From: Thomasclavelia ramosa DSM 1402
Lineage (GTDB): Bacteria > Bacillota_I > Bacilli_A > Erysipelotrichales > Coprobacillaceae
Direction of reading: 5' to 3'
DNA length: 64,000 nucleotides
Assembly: GCF_014131695.1 (NCBI RefSeq)
Contig: NZ_CP036346.1
Coordinates: 1,364,001 to 1,428,000 of the forward strand
Shown: positions 17,026-25,619 of the stretch, piece after piece
How the letters are laid out: every line of letters starts with the position of its first letter
Position numbering within the stretch: position 1 is the first letter of the stretch
Made by a program: the position numbers and the translations under genes
The notes under the pieces: model-generated
Told to the model about the DNA's origin: nothing
The model's database searches: none
The model's input: only the letters and a program-made list of their open reading frames with translations

Positions 17026-17099
17026 TGGAGCGGGTGATGGGAATCGAACCCACGTAGTCAGCTTGGAAGGCTGAAGTTCTACCATTGAACTACACCCGC
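17026..17099 (-). tRNA. tRNA-Gly(TCC)
   Basis: 74 bases including an encoded CCA. Acceptor GCGGGTG pairs with CACCCGC; the anticodon loop is CTTCCAA with TCC. The last tRNA of a six-gene minus-strand cluster. Confidence 0.97.
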
Positions 17100-17136
17100 A
17101 ATTTTAATGCATTAATATGATAGCACTATTTTTAAA

Positions 17137-17212
17137 TGGTGACCCGCAGGCGATTCGAACGCCTGACCCTCTGATTAAAAGTCAGATGCTCTACCAGCTG
17201 AGCTAGCGGGTC
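17137..17212 (-). tRNA. tRNA-Lys(TTT)
   Basis: 76 bases with encoded CCA. Acceptor GACCCGC pairs with GCGGGTC; the anticodon loop is CTTTTAA. Confidence 0.97.
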
Positions 17213-17220
17213 ATTATTAA

Positions 17221-17296
17221 TGGCTGGGGTACCTGGATTCGAACCAGGGAGATGACAGAGTCAAAGTCTGTTGCCTTACCGCTTGGCTATACCCCA
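17221..17296 (-). tRNA. tRNA-Gln(TTG)
   Basis: 76 bases with encoded CCA. Acceptor TGGGGTA pairs with TACCCCA; the anticodon loop is CTTTGAC, anticodon TTG. Confidence 0.97.
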
Positions 17297-17301
17297 ATGA
17301 A

Positions 17302-17384
17302 TGGTGGAGGAGGGCGGATTCGAACCACCGAACCAAAGGAACTGAGTTACAGTCAGCCGCGTTTAGCCACTTCGCTACTCCTCC
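17302..17384 (-). tRNA. tRNA-Tyr(GTA)
   Basis: 83 bases with encoded CCA and the long variable arm expected for Tyr. The anticodon loop is CTGTAAC, anticodon GTA. Confidence 0.97.
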
Positions 17385-17388
17385 ATCA

Positions 17389-17464
<76 letters not shown>

Positions 17465-17479
17465 CTATTTTATTTTAAA

Positions 17480-17555
17480 TGGTGGAGGTTAACGGGCTCG
17501 AACCGCTGACCCTCTGCTTGTAAGGCAGATGCTCTCCCAACTGAGCTAAACCTCC
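17480..17555 (-). tRNA. tRNA-Val(TAC)
   Basis: 76 bases with encoded CCA. Acceptor GGAGGTT pairs with AACCTCC; the anticodon loop is CTTACAA, anticodon TAC. First gene of the cluster; the transcribed order is Val-Thr-Tyr-Gln-Lys-Gly. Confidence 0.97.
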
Positions 17556-17574
17556 AGTGCCTTGGTGCCTAAAT

Positions 17575-17603
17575 ATATTATCATTTACTTTTCAATTAGT
17601 CAA
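17575..17603 (-). promoter_or_regulatory. Promoter of the tRNA cluster
   Basis: On the minus strand TTGACT (17598-17603), 17 bases, TAATAT (17575-17580), about 20 bases before tRNA-Val. Confidence 0.78.
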
Positions 17604-17700
17604 TAAAAAAAATTATAATAAATTAATTTTTTTATAATTAGTTTAATATAATAAGCACTTCTTTTACATTTTGGCCATATTTTAAATATTTATGCAAATG

Positions 17701-17721
17701 AAAAGACGATCAAAGATCGTC
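17701..17721 (-). terminator. Terminator after pgi
   Basis: GACGATC (17705-17711) pairs with GATCGTC (17715-17721) around AAA. The minus strand runs into TTTT. Confidence 0.72.
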
Positions 17722-17728
17722 ATAATAA

Positions 17729-19009
17729 TTAATAGCCTGGTTTACCAAGTAATTTAAACATATTTGCTTTGTACACTTCAACACCTGGTTGATTAAATGG
17801 ATTAACACCAAGTAAATATACAGACATAGCACATGACATTTCAAAGAAATATACCATGTAACCAAAACCATAAGCATCCATTTTATCTAAAGTAATCAAA
17901 ATGTTAGGTACATTACCAGTATTAACATGAGCATCAACAGTTCCTTCACAAGCTTTTTTATTTACATAGTCTACAGATTTACCTGCTAAATAATTAAGAC
18001 CATCTAAATCATCTTTATCACTAGGAATAGTGATATCTCCAGCTGGTTCTTTAATTTGCATGATTGTTTCATAAAGAACTTTTGTACCTTCTTGGATAAA
18101 TTGTCCTAAAGAATGTAAATCAGTTGAGAAAGTAGCACTAGTAGGTAAGATACCTTTACCTTCTTTACCTTCTGATTCACCGTAAAGTTGTTTCCACCAT
18201 TCAGCTACCATAGCTAGTTGTAATTCGTAAGTTACAAACATTTCAGCAGGATATCCGGCTTTGTGTAAAATCTGACGAGCAACACCATATTTATAAGCAT
18301 CATTTTGATCAAGATCAGCATTACCGTATTTTTCCATCGCATCTTTAGCACCTTTTAACATTGCATCTACATCAATTCCAGCCATTGCGATTGGGAATAA
18401 TCCTACTGGTGTTAAAACTGAATAACGGCCACCAACATCATCAGGAATTACAAATGTCGTATATCCCTCTTCAGTAGCCAAAGTTTTTAATGCACCTTTA
18501 GCCTTATCTGTTGTAGCAACGATTCTTTCTTTAGCTCCAACTTTACCGTATTTAGTTTCGCACATTTCTTTGAAAATTCTAAATGCGATAGAAGTTTCTG
18601 TAGTTGTACCTGATTTAGAAATTACATTGATAGCAAAATCCTTATCTTTAATATAATCAGCTACTTGTTTAATATAATTTGATGAAAAAGTATTTCCTAC
18701 ATAAATGATTTCAACATCATTAGTTGGATATAATCCGTTGATTGCTTCAATTGCTGCACGTGCACCTAAGTAAGATCCCCCAATACCACAAACTAGTAAC
18801 ACATCTGTTTTTTCTCTTAGACTAGCAGCTGTTTCTTTAATTAATTCAACTTCAGCTTTATCATAATTTTCAGGTAATTCAACCCACCCAAGAAAATCAT
18901 TACCAGCTCCAGTTTTGTTGTGAATCATATCATGGATTTCTTTTACTTTGTCCTTGTATGATTCTAAATCCTCGCTTAATTTAGCTTTAGATAAATCTAA
19001 TGTAATCAT
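17729..19009 (-). CDS. pgi: Glucose-6-phosphate isomerase
   Basis: Glycolytic enzyme interconverting glucose 6-phosphate and fructose 6-phosphate, 426 residues. Sugar-isomerase signatures are present: [13 protein letters not shown], the phosphate-binding [14 protein letters not shown], and [16 protein letters not shown] with the PGI-family Arg. Near the end the GVEVYK region supplies the catalytic Lys. The start at 19009 has GGAGG eight bases upstream; the frame that opens at 19057 lies inside the preceding gene. It follows the S1-domain gene with a one-base gap, so the two are co-transcribed from the promoter near 19413. Confidence 0.97.
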   Translation of the reverse strand: MITLDLSKAKLSEDLESYKDKVKEIHDMIHNKTGAGNDFLGWVELPENYDKAEVELIKETAASLREKTDVLLVCGIGGSYLGARAAIEAINGLYPTNDVEIIYVGNTFSSNYIKQVADYIKDKDFAINVISKSGTTTETSIAFRIFKEMCETKYGKVGAKERIVATTDKAKGALKTLATEEGYTTFVIPDDVGGRYSVLTPVGLFPIAMAGIDVDAMLKGAKDAMEKYGNADLDQNDAYKYGVARQILHKAGYPAEMFVTYELQLAMVAEWWKQLYGESEGKEGKGILPTSATFSTDLHSLGQFIQEGTKVLYETIMQIKEPAGDITIPSDKDDLDGLNYLAGKSVDYVNKKACEGTVDAHVNTGNVPNILITLDKMDAYGFGYMVYFFEMSCAMSVYLLGVNPFNQPGVEVYKANMFKLLGKPGY

Positions 19010-19010
19010 T

Positions 19011-19388
19011 TTAACTTTCCTCCGTGATTCCTTGTTTAAGCCATTTTTCCATGGCAAGAGCTAATGGTTTGAAACCATTAGGCGTTTCAACGATTAATCG
19101 TCTAGGATTCTTATAGTAAACACGTTTATTGCGTCTACGATAACGATTATCAATGGCTTTCAAGCTAAGTTTAGCATGGTTAGTTTCCTGATCAAAATCA
19201 ATAACTTTTACTTTGATTGATTCACCCACCTTAACAAAACTATCGATGCTTTTAACGAATTTATCAGATATTTCGGAAATATGTATTAATCCTGTTGAAT
19301 TATCTGGTAAACTGGCAAAAGCTCCATATGGCTGGATACCAGTAATTTTGACATCAATGATATCACCGCGTTTAATCTTTTGGCTCAT
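19011..19388 (-). CDS. S1 RNA-binding domain protein (GSP13/YugI-like)
   Basis: Protein of 125 residues with a single S1 OB-fold domain in its first 75 residues ([20 protein letters not shown], then [13 protein letters not shown] and [19 protein letters not shown]). A basic Arg/Tyr-rich tail ([13 protein letters not shown]) follows. This matches general stress protein 13/CvfD-type RNA- or ribosome-associated proteins of Firmicutes. The start is supported by GGGAGTGAT. It is co-transcribed with pgi. An extended -10 (TGCTATAAT) lies 25 bases upstream. Confidence 0.88.
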   Translation of the reverse strand: MSQKIKRGDIIDVKITGIQPYGAFASLPDNSTGLIHISEISDKFVKSIDSFVKVGESIKVKVIDFDQETNHAKLSLKAIDNRYRRRNKRVYYKNPRRLIVETPNGFKPLALAMEKWLKQGITEES

Positions 19389-19412
19389 TTAATAATCACT
19401 CCCTGCGTGGAT

Positions 19413-19421
19413 ATTATAGCA
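19413..19421 (-). promoter_or_regulatory. Extended -10 promoter of the S1-domain/pgi operon
   Basis: The minus strand reads TGCTATAAT about 25 bases before the ATG. Confidence 0.6.
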
Positions 19422-19830
19422 CAAAATAAATAAAATTATTTCATTTTTTATAAATAATACAAAAATCATTGATAAGGCAATAGATTCAATAAATTTAGTA
19501 TATTTTTTTATTAAGTAAAAGAATACATTTTTAAGGTTGTTAAAATTAAATTTAAGCTAAGAATAAAGTATTACGCCATCTAGAACCAGGAATAACAATT
19601 TAAAGAATGTAGTAGAAGAATAGTTATTCTAAAATTATGTGAAAAGGAAATGAATGATTTGCTGGTAGAAGTAAGATGGCTTTACTAGTTTTAAAAGACG
19701 ATTAGAGAATTAATGAATATAAATAGGCTGGAATTATTGTCCAGCCTATTTGTGTATATAAGATTATTTTCTAAATATCTTTAAATTACTGATATATTTT
19801 ATTTATTAGTAGTCTAAAACAATAACTAGA
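19422..19830. other. Gene-free stretch with a strong hairpin
   Basis: No intact gene is visible. A perfect 12-bp hairpin, AAATAGGCTGGA (19721-19732) with TCCAGCCTATTT (19740-19751), lies between the GGDEF gene and the S1-domain gene. It is probably the minus-strand terminator of the GGDEF gene, although its T-run is interrupted. Around 19560-19720 short open pieces with stops in every frame could be a decayed gene, but I cannot name one. Confidence 0.5.
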
Positions 19831-22098
19831 TTACAATTTTGATACTTGGTCACTTAATCCTTTATGCTTTAGAAAGATTGATATAATTTGCGATATGAGA
19901 GTAAGCATTCTAAGCTCTTCTTTTGTCCATATTCGTTTTCCTGTACATTCATCAAAGCCAACGAAACCGGCAATCATTTCCTGCTCATAGTACGCACACT
20001 GTAGTGTAGAATGAATTCCTTGGGCTTCAAACAGTTGTCTTTGTTTTTTGCTTAATGACGTGACATCATGACAGTAGAAGATAGAATTTTCATCGAATAC
20101 TCTTTCATATTCATCCATATCATGATAAGAAATATTTTGTAGTTGTTCTTTTACAGCGGTGATCCCTTCATTACACCATTCATATGTATTGGAGCAATGT
20201 TCTTTGTCTGTCATGGTTTCGAAAATATAAGCACGGCTTACGTCATAGCGTTTTCCAGTAATTTCAAGAATCAGATTAACAGCTGTTTTTAAATCTTTGT
20301 TTTGAAATAGAATACGAAAGGCGTAATCTGCTAATGAAACAGATGTTTCACTATAAGATTGTTGTGAATCGATAGTTGCACCTAGTGAAGAATATGCGGT
20401 AATACTTTGCTGATTACAAGATTTTTCATTATATACGATATATGTATTCTTGCCTTGGATTTTGGCTTGGTAAAGGGCTTTATCAGCATTTGCATACAAT
20501 TCCAAAAAATTATGTCCATCTTTTGGATATAAAGCGATACCAATACTGCTTGTTACCTGAATCTTACTTTTCTCTTTGTCAAATAGATGGGCAAATGTTT
20601 TTTGTAGTTCTTCAGCTTTCTTTTCTGCATCTAAGTGGCTAGTAATATTTTTCATGAAAATAATAAACTCGTCACCACCAATTCTACCAACGACATCACT
20701 ATCACGTACTTTCTTTTTCATAGCCGTTGCCATTTCACCTAATACCATATCTCCAGCAATATGTCCCAATGTATCATTGATTTGTTTAAAATTATCTGTG
20801 TCAATCATGAAGAGTGCTCCCTTAGAGTCATGATGTTCAATAATAAAGTTTTTTATTTGATTTTCGGTTTCAGAGCGGTTGTATATCCCAGTTAATGCAT
20901 CTTTTTCTGCTTTATGCTGTAATGTCTTTATTTTTTGTCTTTCATCTGTAATATCTAGACCCATACTATAAAAACAAGGGATACCATCCCAGCTGTCCCT
21001 TTCATCTACGTAGCATAATGTCAGTGTCCAGATACGTTCTTCTTTATTACGGGTATAGACTCGTCCCTCGAATACAACGCTCTCTTTTGAATTTCTTAAT
21101 TTATGAACAATCTGCTTGGCTCTTTTTAAGTCCTCAGGATGCATATAGCTTTTTAACTCATAACGTTCACTTTTAAATTGTTCTTTTGTATAACCAATCA
21201 TTTTAAGAAAAATATCATTGCACCAGAGAATTGAAGAATAATCCCTTGCATCAACACGTACCATCGCGGCAGAAATGGTTTTTAAAATTGCTTCTCGTTC
21301 TTGATCTTTCTTTGCTAGCTTATATTCAGTACTATAAGTGTCATGGGAAAGCTCAATACGAGCAGAGTGGCCATGCCAATTCAACATACGATCCTTGATA
21401 ATAAAATTTCTTTTTAATAAAGGGTTATAAAACTCCCATTCATAAGTTTGATCTTTTTTTAAATATTTATTTGTACAGAAAGGACAGGGGGAACTTCTAC
21501 CTTGTATGATTTCATAACACTTTTTCCCTATTGCTTGTTCAGCTCTAGTACCAAGCGTTTCACATGCAACTTTATTTAAATATAGAAGTTCATATGTGTC
21601 AATATCACTGATATAAACATTTCCGGCATTTTCTGCCATCATCCATTGAAAGTTATCTATATATACATTTTTAGTTGAAATGAGTGTATTCTGTGTATTG
21701 ATTAAATTACTAATATCGTTATATGCAATTGTTATTACTTCGAAAGAAAGTGAAATAGATAATTTAATCCATTTTATTTCATCATGTCTAAAAGGAATTC
21801 GGATTATACATTCTTGATGTAAATCACGATGCTCTTGCAACTTTGCTAATTGATTTTCAAGAATAATAAAATCATCTGTATAAGGTTTGTAGTATGTTTT
21901 TAAATCCTGCCAAATCATTTTAAAATCTTTTTTTTCATGCCCGGTCATTTTATAAAAAGCATCATTTGCCCATATAAATGAGAGTTTTTTATCAGGTTTG
22001 TGTTTACTAATTGGAGTTGCCAGAGTATTTAAATATTTTTCTAAAATAGCATTTTCATTAATCGACATTTTCTTTGCAGTATTTTTATTGTTCATCAT
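19831..22098 (-). CDS. PAS-PAS-PAS-GGDEF diguanylate cyclase with C-terminal GAF-like domain
   Basis: Cytoplasmic signalling protein of 755 residues with no membrane segment. Three PAS-like sensor regions are visible: SFIWANDAFYKMTG near 45, VYISDIDTYELLYLNK near 165, and SILWCNDIFLKMIGYTKEQF near 295. A GGDEF domain runs from about residue 405 to 565 (DALTGIYNRSE, then RIGGDEFIIFM near 473). Both the active-site GGDEF and the inhibitory RxxD site (RDSD five residues before it) are intact, so product-inhibited c-di-GMP synthesis is expected. The last 170 residues look like a GAF-type domain. A CPFC motif in the second PAS might bind metal. The start at 22098 follows GGAGGGG. Confidence 0.9.
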   Translation of the reverse strand: MMNNKNTAKKMSINENAILEKYLNTLATPISKHKPDKKLSFIWANDAFYKMTGHEKKDFKMIWQDLKTYYKPYTDDFIILENQLAKLQEHRDLHQECIIRIPFRHDEIKWIKLSISLSFEVITIAYNDISNLINTQNTLISTKNVYIDNFQWMMAENAGNVYISDIDTYELLYLNKVACETLGTRAEQAIGKKCYEIIQGRSSPCPFCTNKYLKKDQTYEWEFYNPLLKRNFIIKDRMLNWHGHSARIELSHDTYSTEYKLAKKDQEREAILKTISAAMVRVDARDYSSILWCNDIFLKMIGYTKEQFKSERYELKSYMHPEDLKRAKQIVHKLRNSKESVVFEGRVYTRNKEERIWTLTLCYVDERDSWDGIPCFYSMGLDITDERQKIKTLQHKAEKDALTGIYNRSETENQIKNFIIEHHDSKGALFMIDTDNFKQINDTLGHIAGDMVLGEMATAMKKKVRDSDVVGRIGGDEFIIFMKNITSHLDAEKKAEELQKTFAHLFDKEKSKIQVTSSIGIALYPKDGHNFLELYANADKALYQAKIQGKNTYIVYNEKSCNQQSITAYSSLGATIDSQQSYSETSVSLADYAFRILFQNKDLKTAVNLILEITGKRYDVSRAYIFETMTDKEHCSNTYEWCNEGITAVKEQLQNISYHDMDEYERVFDENSIFYCHDVTSLSKKQRQLFEAQGIHSTLQCAYYEQEMIAGFVGFDECTGKRIWTKEELRMLTLISQIISIFLKHKGLSDQVSKL

Positions 22099-22147
22099 AA
22101 CCACCCCTCCTGATATATCACATTTATATCACACATATCATTCTTTT

Positions 22148-22156
22148 ATTATAACA
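22148..22156 (-). promoter_or_regulatory. Extended -10 promoter of the GGDEF gene
   Basis: The minus strand reads TGTTATAAT about 50 bases before the start. Confidence 0.5.
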
Positions 22157-22159
22157 TAG

Positions 22160-23040
22160 TAATTTGAAAACGCTATCTTTTCGTTCTGCTGAATAGTTAA
22201 TGAAGTTAAAATGTAATATTGAAATATCTAATAAAAAATATTTTACAATAAATTTTTGTTAATTTTGGTAGTGGTCAGATAGTATAATGATTTAATAGAG
22301 AGACTAAAATTTGATAGAAGCGAAGGTATTATAGTAAAGTTTTGTTTTGGTAATTAAGTCATAGAGGATTTTTTATGAAGAATGAAATATTTTATGAATA
22401 TGAATCATTAGAACAGAGTAGGAAATAGAAGGATATTTTTGTTATTAAGAACAAAAAATCAAAACATAATTAAAAAGATTGACTTCATTATGAGTGAGAA
22501 ATCAATCCTTATATTTAAATTAAAATATTGTGTCTAGCTTTGTAATTTTAGCATATATGTACGTAGTTAGAACATTTGTCAGACAGATAAAGAACCTCAG
22601 TTTAGTGGGGCTCTTTATCTGTGTTACATGTCCTTTTGCATGTTTGAGAAATGAGAGTTTTGGGACTTATACTCATTTCCCGGATATATTATATCAAAAT
22701 AAAAAGAAGAATGAAAAAATAATGCACTATTTTTTATCCCGTAATAGCTGATATATTCTTGCAAAAGAAAAACAGTCATTTTTTTTATATAAAAAAAATA
22801 AAAAAGTTAAACAATTAATAGTGATGAAGAATTAATAGTGATGAAGATAGGATATTTAGTAGTAATGGTCTTTATTAAGTATCTTGTTTTACAACACCGT
22901 CATTACAGTGTTTTTCATCCGACAGTTAGTCGATTATAATATAGATCATCCAAGTGATTTTTATGGTTTTTAGTTAAAATCATATTATCCTAGTAATTTT
23001 CTTAATTAAAGTGTATATTTATTTAAAAATAATTTTTTTG
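22160..23040. other. Gene desert with hairpins and a 17-bp tandem duplication
   Basis: About 0.9 kb with no convincing gene on either strand. It holds three structures. The first is an imperfect hairpin at 22584-22621 (CAGATAAAGA with TCTTTATCTG and a paired inner part). The second is an inverted repeat GAAATGAG/CTCATTTC around 22650-22677. The third is a tandem direct repeat of AATTAATAGTGATGAAG at 22813-22829 and 22830-22846. A 17-codon frame at 22375-22428 has a weak ribosome binding site and is probably chance or a gene scrap. The region may be a decayed locus. Confidence 0.55.
22813..22846 (+). repeat. Tandem 17-bp direct repeat
   Basis: AATTAATAGTGATGAAG occurs twice with no gap. It looks like a recent slippage or duplication event in non-coding DNA. 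Confidence 0.9.
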
Positions 23041-23076
23041 TGGTAAAATAGATAAGTGCTAAAGGAGTGAAGGACA

Positions 23077-23328
23077 ATGGAAAATACAAGTACAATTGAA
23101 GAAGTAGAAAAAGTAATTAACAAATTAAGACCGTACTTAAATCGTGATGGTGGTGACATCGAATTAATAGATTTTAAAGATGGCATTGTTTATGTGAAGA
23201 TGTTAGGTGCCTGTGCGGGTTGTTCAATGTTAGATGAAACTTTAAAGGATGGTGTTGAGCAAATCTTAATGGAAGAAGTACCAGGAGTTTTAGGAGTGCA
23301 AAATATTTTAGAAGGAACTGAGTATTAA
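23077..23328 (+). CDS. NifU-like Fe-S carrier (Nfu domain protein)
   Basis: Stand-alone Nfu domain of 83 residues with the cluster-binding CxxC in GACAGCSMLDETLKDGVE. Nfu proteins carry a 4Fe-4S cluster from the Suf machinery to target enzymes. The N-terminal INKLRPYLNRDGGDIELID is diagnostic. AAGGAGTGAAGG precedes the ATG, and a TGGTAAAAT extended -10 is at 23041-23049. It stands apart from the suf operon 13 kb away. A stem-loop (23380-23414) without a T-run follows. Confidence 0.93.
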   Translation: MENTSTIEEVEKVINKLRPYLNRDGGDIELIDFKDGIVYVKMLGACAGCSMLDETLKDGVEQILMEEVPGVLGVQNILEGTEY

Positions 23329-23379
23329 TTTAAAACAAAGTTGAGACAAAAAAAGATTCATTCCATGCTAAAATATTAG

Positions 23380-23414
23380 TATCTAATAAATTGCTTGCAA
23401 TAATGTCTTAGATA
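23380..23414. repeat. Stem-loop downstream of the Nfu gene
   Basis: TATCTAA (23380-23386) pairs with TTAGATA (23408-23414), with an inner ATTGC/GCAAT hairpin. It has no T-run, so its role is unclear. Confidence 0.5.
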
Positions 23415-23484
23415 TATTATTATGTATTTGTTGTTTTAAGGAATATTATTTTTTAATTTATGCAAACTAAGTTAAGGTGATAAT

Positions 23485-23619
23485 ATGAAGAATGTAAGGC
23501 AACAAAAAATGATTGCCAGTATCTTATTAGATATTGGACTCGATGACGATATTATTGAGGTAATAACGTCACTAACTAAAGAAGAAATAGAACAAATAAA
23601 TAAAAAAGACTCTTATTAA
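23485..23619 (+). CDS. 44-residue protein upstream of the metK riboswitch
   Basis: A short ORF with a good ribosome binding site (AAGGTGAT, three bases before ATG). Its peptide starts MKNVRQQKMIASILLDIGLD and ends EEIEQINKKDSY. It is acidic and helical, resembling the short HTH-like C-terminal segments (xxIxxVTxLSKEEIxxI) found on many small Firmicutes proteins. Function unknown. The stop codon lies inside the 5' strand of the SAM riboswitch P1 helix, so ribosomes terminating here would overlap the aptamer. Its transcript would therefore be the one that carries the riboswitch, unless a promoter lies within it. Confidence 0.55.
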   Translation: MKNVRQQKMIASILLDIGLDDDIIEVITSLTKEEIEQINKKDSY

Positions 23620-23758
23620 GAACTACTAGATGAAGATCGATGATGTAGTGGCAACCCTATATTAAATTAGAAGGTGCCTAACTGAGCAAGTTTATACTTG
23701 AACAATGAGAGAAGGCTTCCTAACTATGTATGCTTTCTCTTTAGGAAGCTTTTTTATT
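23610..23758 (+). promoter_or_regulatory. SAM-I (S-box) riboswitch with transcription terminator, controlling metK
   Basis: Aptamer 23610-23711. P1 is CTCTTATT with AATGAGAG. P2 carries the kink-turn segment GATCGATGATGTAG. P3 starts GGCAACC and closes with GGTGCC, followed by TAACT. P4 is CAAGT with ACTTG. These are the hallmark S-box blocks. Downstream, GCTTCCTA (23715-23722) pairs with TAGGAAGC (23742-23749) before a T-run, giving the terminator. AGAGAAGGC (23708-23716) can instead pair with GCTTTCTCT (23732-23740) as an antiterminator that breaks P1. Expected logic: SAM binding stabilises P1 and stops transcription before metK. Confidence 0.87.
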
Positions 23759-23777
23759 TGTAGAAGGAGAAAGAAAA

Positions 23778-24920
23778 ATGAAAGAAAAAGTATTATTTAC
23801 CTCTGAATCAGTTTCAAAAGGGCATCCTGATAAAGTTTGTGATCAAATTAGTGATGCTATCCTTGATGCGTGCTTAAAAGAAGATCCTAATTCACGTGTG
23901 GCCTGTGAAGTTTTTGCTACTACTGATCTGGTAGTTATTGGTGGAGAAATCACAACTACTGCAGAAGTTAACTATGAGCAGGTAGCTCGAGATGTTTTAA
24001 AGGACATTGGATATGATGATAGCGATAAAGGAATCGATTATCGGACTTGCAAGGTTCAGGTAGTAATGGATTTACAGTCTCCTGATATTGCTTTAGGAAC
24101 AAATGACGAAGTGGGTGGGGCAGGTGATCAAGGAATCATGTTTGGTTACGCCTGTAAAGAAACAAAAGGGTATATGCCTTTGCCGATTTCAATTGCTCAT
24201 CATTTGGTTCGTTATGCAACTGAAAAAAAGGATACTGGAGAATTTAAGTCAGCCCGTCCTGATATGAAAGCTCAAGTAACGATTGATTATACCGAAAGTA
24301 CTCCTAAAATTGATACTATTTTAATGTCGATTCAGCACGATCCTGATTTTGATGAAACTGAATTCAAACGTTATATTAAAGAAGAAATAATGGATGCAGT
24401 TGTAAGAAAATATAATTTAAACACTGATTATAAAGTGCTGATCAATCCAACTGGTCGCTTTGTTATTGGAGGACCGCATGGTGATACTGGCTTAACTGGG
24501 CGAAAGATTATTGTTGATACATATGGTGGGGCTGCTCGCCATGGTGGTGGGGCTTTTAGTGGAAAGGATCCATCCAAAGTTGACCGTTCAGCTGCCTATA
24601 TGTTGCGTTATATTGCTAAAAATATTGTTGCGGCAAATCTTTGTGATAAATTAGAAATTCAGGTTTCTTATGCTATTGGAGTTAAAGAACCTACTTCAAT
24701 TTTTATTGAGACGTATGGAACTGAACATGTTGACCATGATATAATCCTAAAAGCAATCAGAGATAACTTTGATTTAACTCCAGGAGGAATCATTAAAACG
24801 TTAGATTTACGTCAACCATTGTATCTAAAAACAGCTGCTTATGGACACTTTGGTCGTGGGGATAACAATCTTCCATGGGAAGAGTTAGATAAAGTAGAAA
24901 TTCTAAAAAAATATTTATAG
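23778..24920 (+). CDS. metK: S-adenosylmethionine synthetase
   Basis: Cytoplasmic enzyme making SAM from methionine and ATP, 380 residues. Conserved pieces present are FTSESVSKGHPDKVCDQISD at the N-terminus, GAGDQGIMFGYAC in the middle and the P-loop-like GGPHGDTGLTGRKIIVDTYG. GGGAFSGKDPSKVDRSAAY with active-site Lys and Asp is also intact. AGAAGGAGAAAG is the ribosome binding site. The gene is under the S-box riboswitch directly upstream, so it is feedback-controlled by its product. A terminator follows. Confidence 0.98.
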   Translation: MKEKVLFTSESVSKGHPDKVCDQISDAILDACLKEDPNSRVACEVFATTDLVVIGGEITTTAEVNYEQVARDVLKDIGYDDSDKGIDYRTCKVQVVMDLQSPDIALGTNDEVGGAGDQGIMFGYACKETKGYMPLPISIAHHLVRYATEKKDTGEFKSARPDMKAQVTIDYTESTPKIDTILMSIQHDPDFDETEFKRYIKEEIMDAVVRKYNLNTDYKVLINPTGRFVIGGPHGDTGLTGRKIIVDTYGGAARHGGGAFSGKDPSKVDRSAAYMLRYIAKNIVAANLCDKLEIQVSYAIGVKEPTSIFIETYGTEHVDHDIILKAIRDNFDLTPGGIIKTLDLRQPLYLKTAAYGHFGRGDNNLPWEELDKVEILKKYL

Positions 24921-24923
24921 ATA

Positions 24924-24956
24924 AAAATGCTCGATTTATTCGAGTGTTTTTTGTTT
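24924..24956 (+). terminator. Terminator after metK
   Basis: GCTCGA (24929-24934) pairs with TCGAGT around TTTAT, followed by a T-rich run. Confidence 0.72.
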
Positions 24957-25046
24957 ATGTTAAATTTAGGGAAATTTTATCAATAATTTGAGTGTTATTT
25001 TACAAATATATATTGTATAATATGTTTATACAAAGGAGGAATTCTT

Positions 25047-25577
25047 ATGAAAATCTCAGTAAGAGGAAAAAACATTGAAATCACAGAGGCTATCGAAGCA
25101 AAGATTTCAGAAAAACTATCTAAATTAGATAAGTATTTCATCGTAAGTGACAATGTTGAAGCAAAAGTTTTATGTCGAGTTTATCCTTATGGACAAAAAC
25201 TTGAAGTTACGATTCCTACTGAATATGTACTTTTAAGAGCAGAGGTCGTAGATGATGATCTATATAATGCTATGGATCTAGTTGTTGACAAATTAGAAGG
25301 ACAAATCAGAAAGTACAAAACTAGACTAAGTCGTAAATCAAAAGATAATAAACTTGCGTTCAACCTATCTTCAATTGAAGATGTTGAATCTGAAGAAGAT
25401 GTCTTGGTAAAGGTTAAGTCAATTACCCCTAAACCAATGGATATGGAAGAAGCAATCATGCAAATGGAATTGATTGGTCATTCATTCTTCGTTTATCGTG
25501 ATGTTGAAAGTGATTCAATTAGTATCGTATATCGTCGTAATGATGGTGATTATGGTTTAATTGAAACTAGTAATTAA
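25047..25577 (+). CDS. hpf: Ribosome hibernation-promoting factor, long form
   Basis: Protein of 176 residues. The N-terminal ribosome-binding beta-alpha domain comes first (MKISVRGKNIEITEAIEAKI and following, about residues 1-98). A linker follows, then the C-terminal dimerisation domain KPMDMEEAIMQMELIGHSFF and IVYRRNDGDYGLIE. The long form dimerises 70S ribosomes into inactive 100S particles in stationary phase. GGAGG lies 7 bases before the ATG and TATAAT is at 25016-25021. A terminator shared with the convergent radical SAM gene follows. Confidence 0.95.
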   Translation: MKISVRGKNIEITEAIEAKISEKLSKLDKYFIVSDNVEAKVLCRVYPYGQKLEVTIPTEYVLLRAEVVDDDLYNAMDLVVDKLEGQIRKYKTRLSRKSKDNKLAFNLSSIEDVESEEDVLVKVKSITPKPMDMEEAIMQMELIGHSFFVYRDVESDSISIVYRRNDGDYGLIETSN

Positions 25578-25591
25578 TAATTGAATAATAG

Positions 25592-25619
25592 AAAAAGCCC
25601 TAAATGGGCTTTTTTATTT
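25592..25619. terminator. Terminator between hpf and the convergent radical SAM gene
   Basis: AAAAAGCCC pairs with GGGCTTTTT (loop TAAAT), followed by T residues. It is usable in both directions. Confidence 0.82.

Noticed and set aside
22530-22751. A 73-codon open frame in the gene desert
   Set aside because: No ribosome binding site, no family resemblance, and it spans a hairpin; composition looks non-coding.
23610-23758. SMK-box (SAM-III) instead of S-box for metK
   Set aside because: SMK boxes pair directly with the Shine-Dalgarno. Here there is a GGCAACC...GGTGCC P3, a four-way P1-P4 layout and a transcription terminator, all of S-box type.
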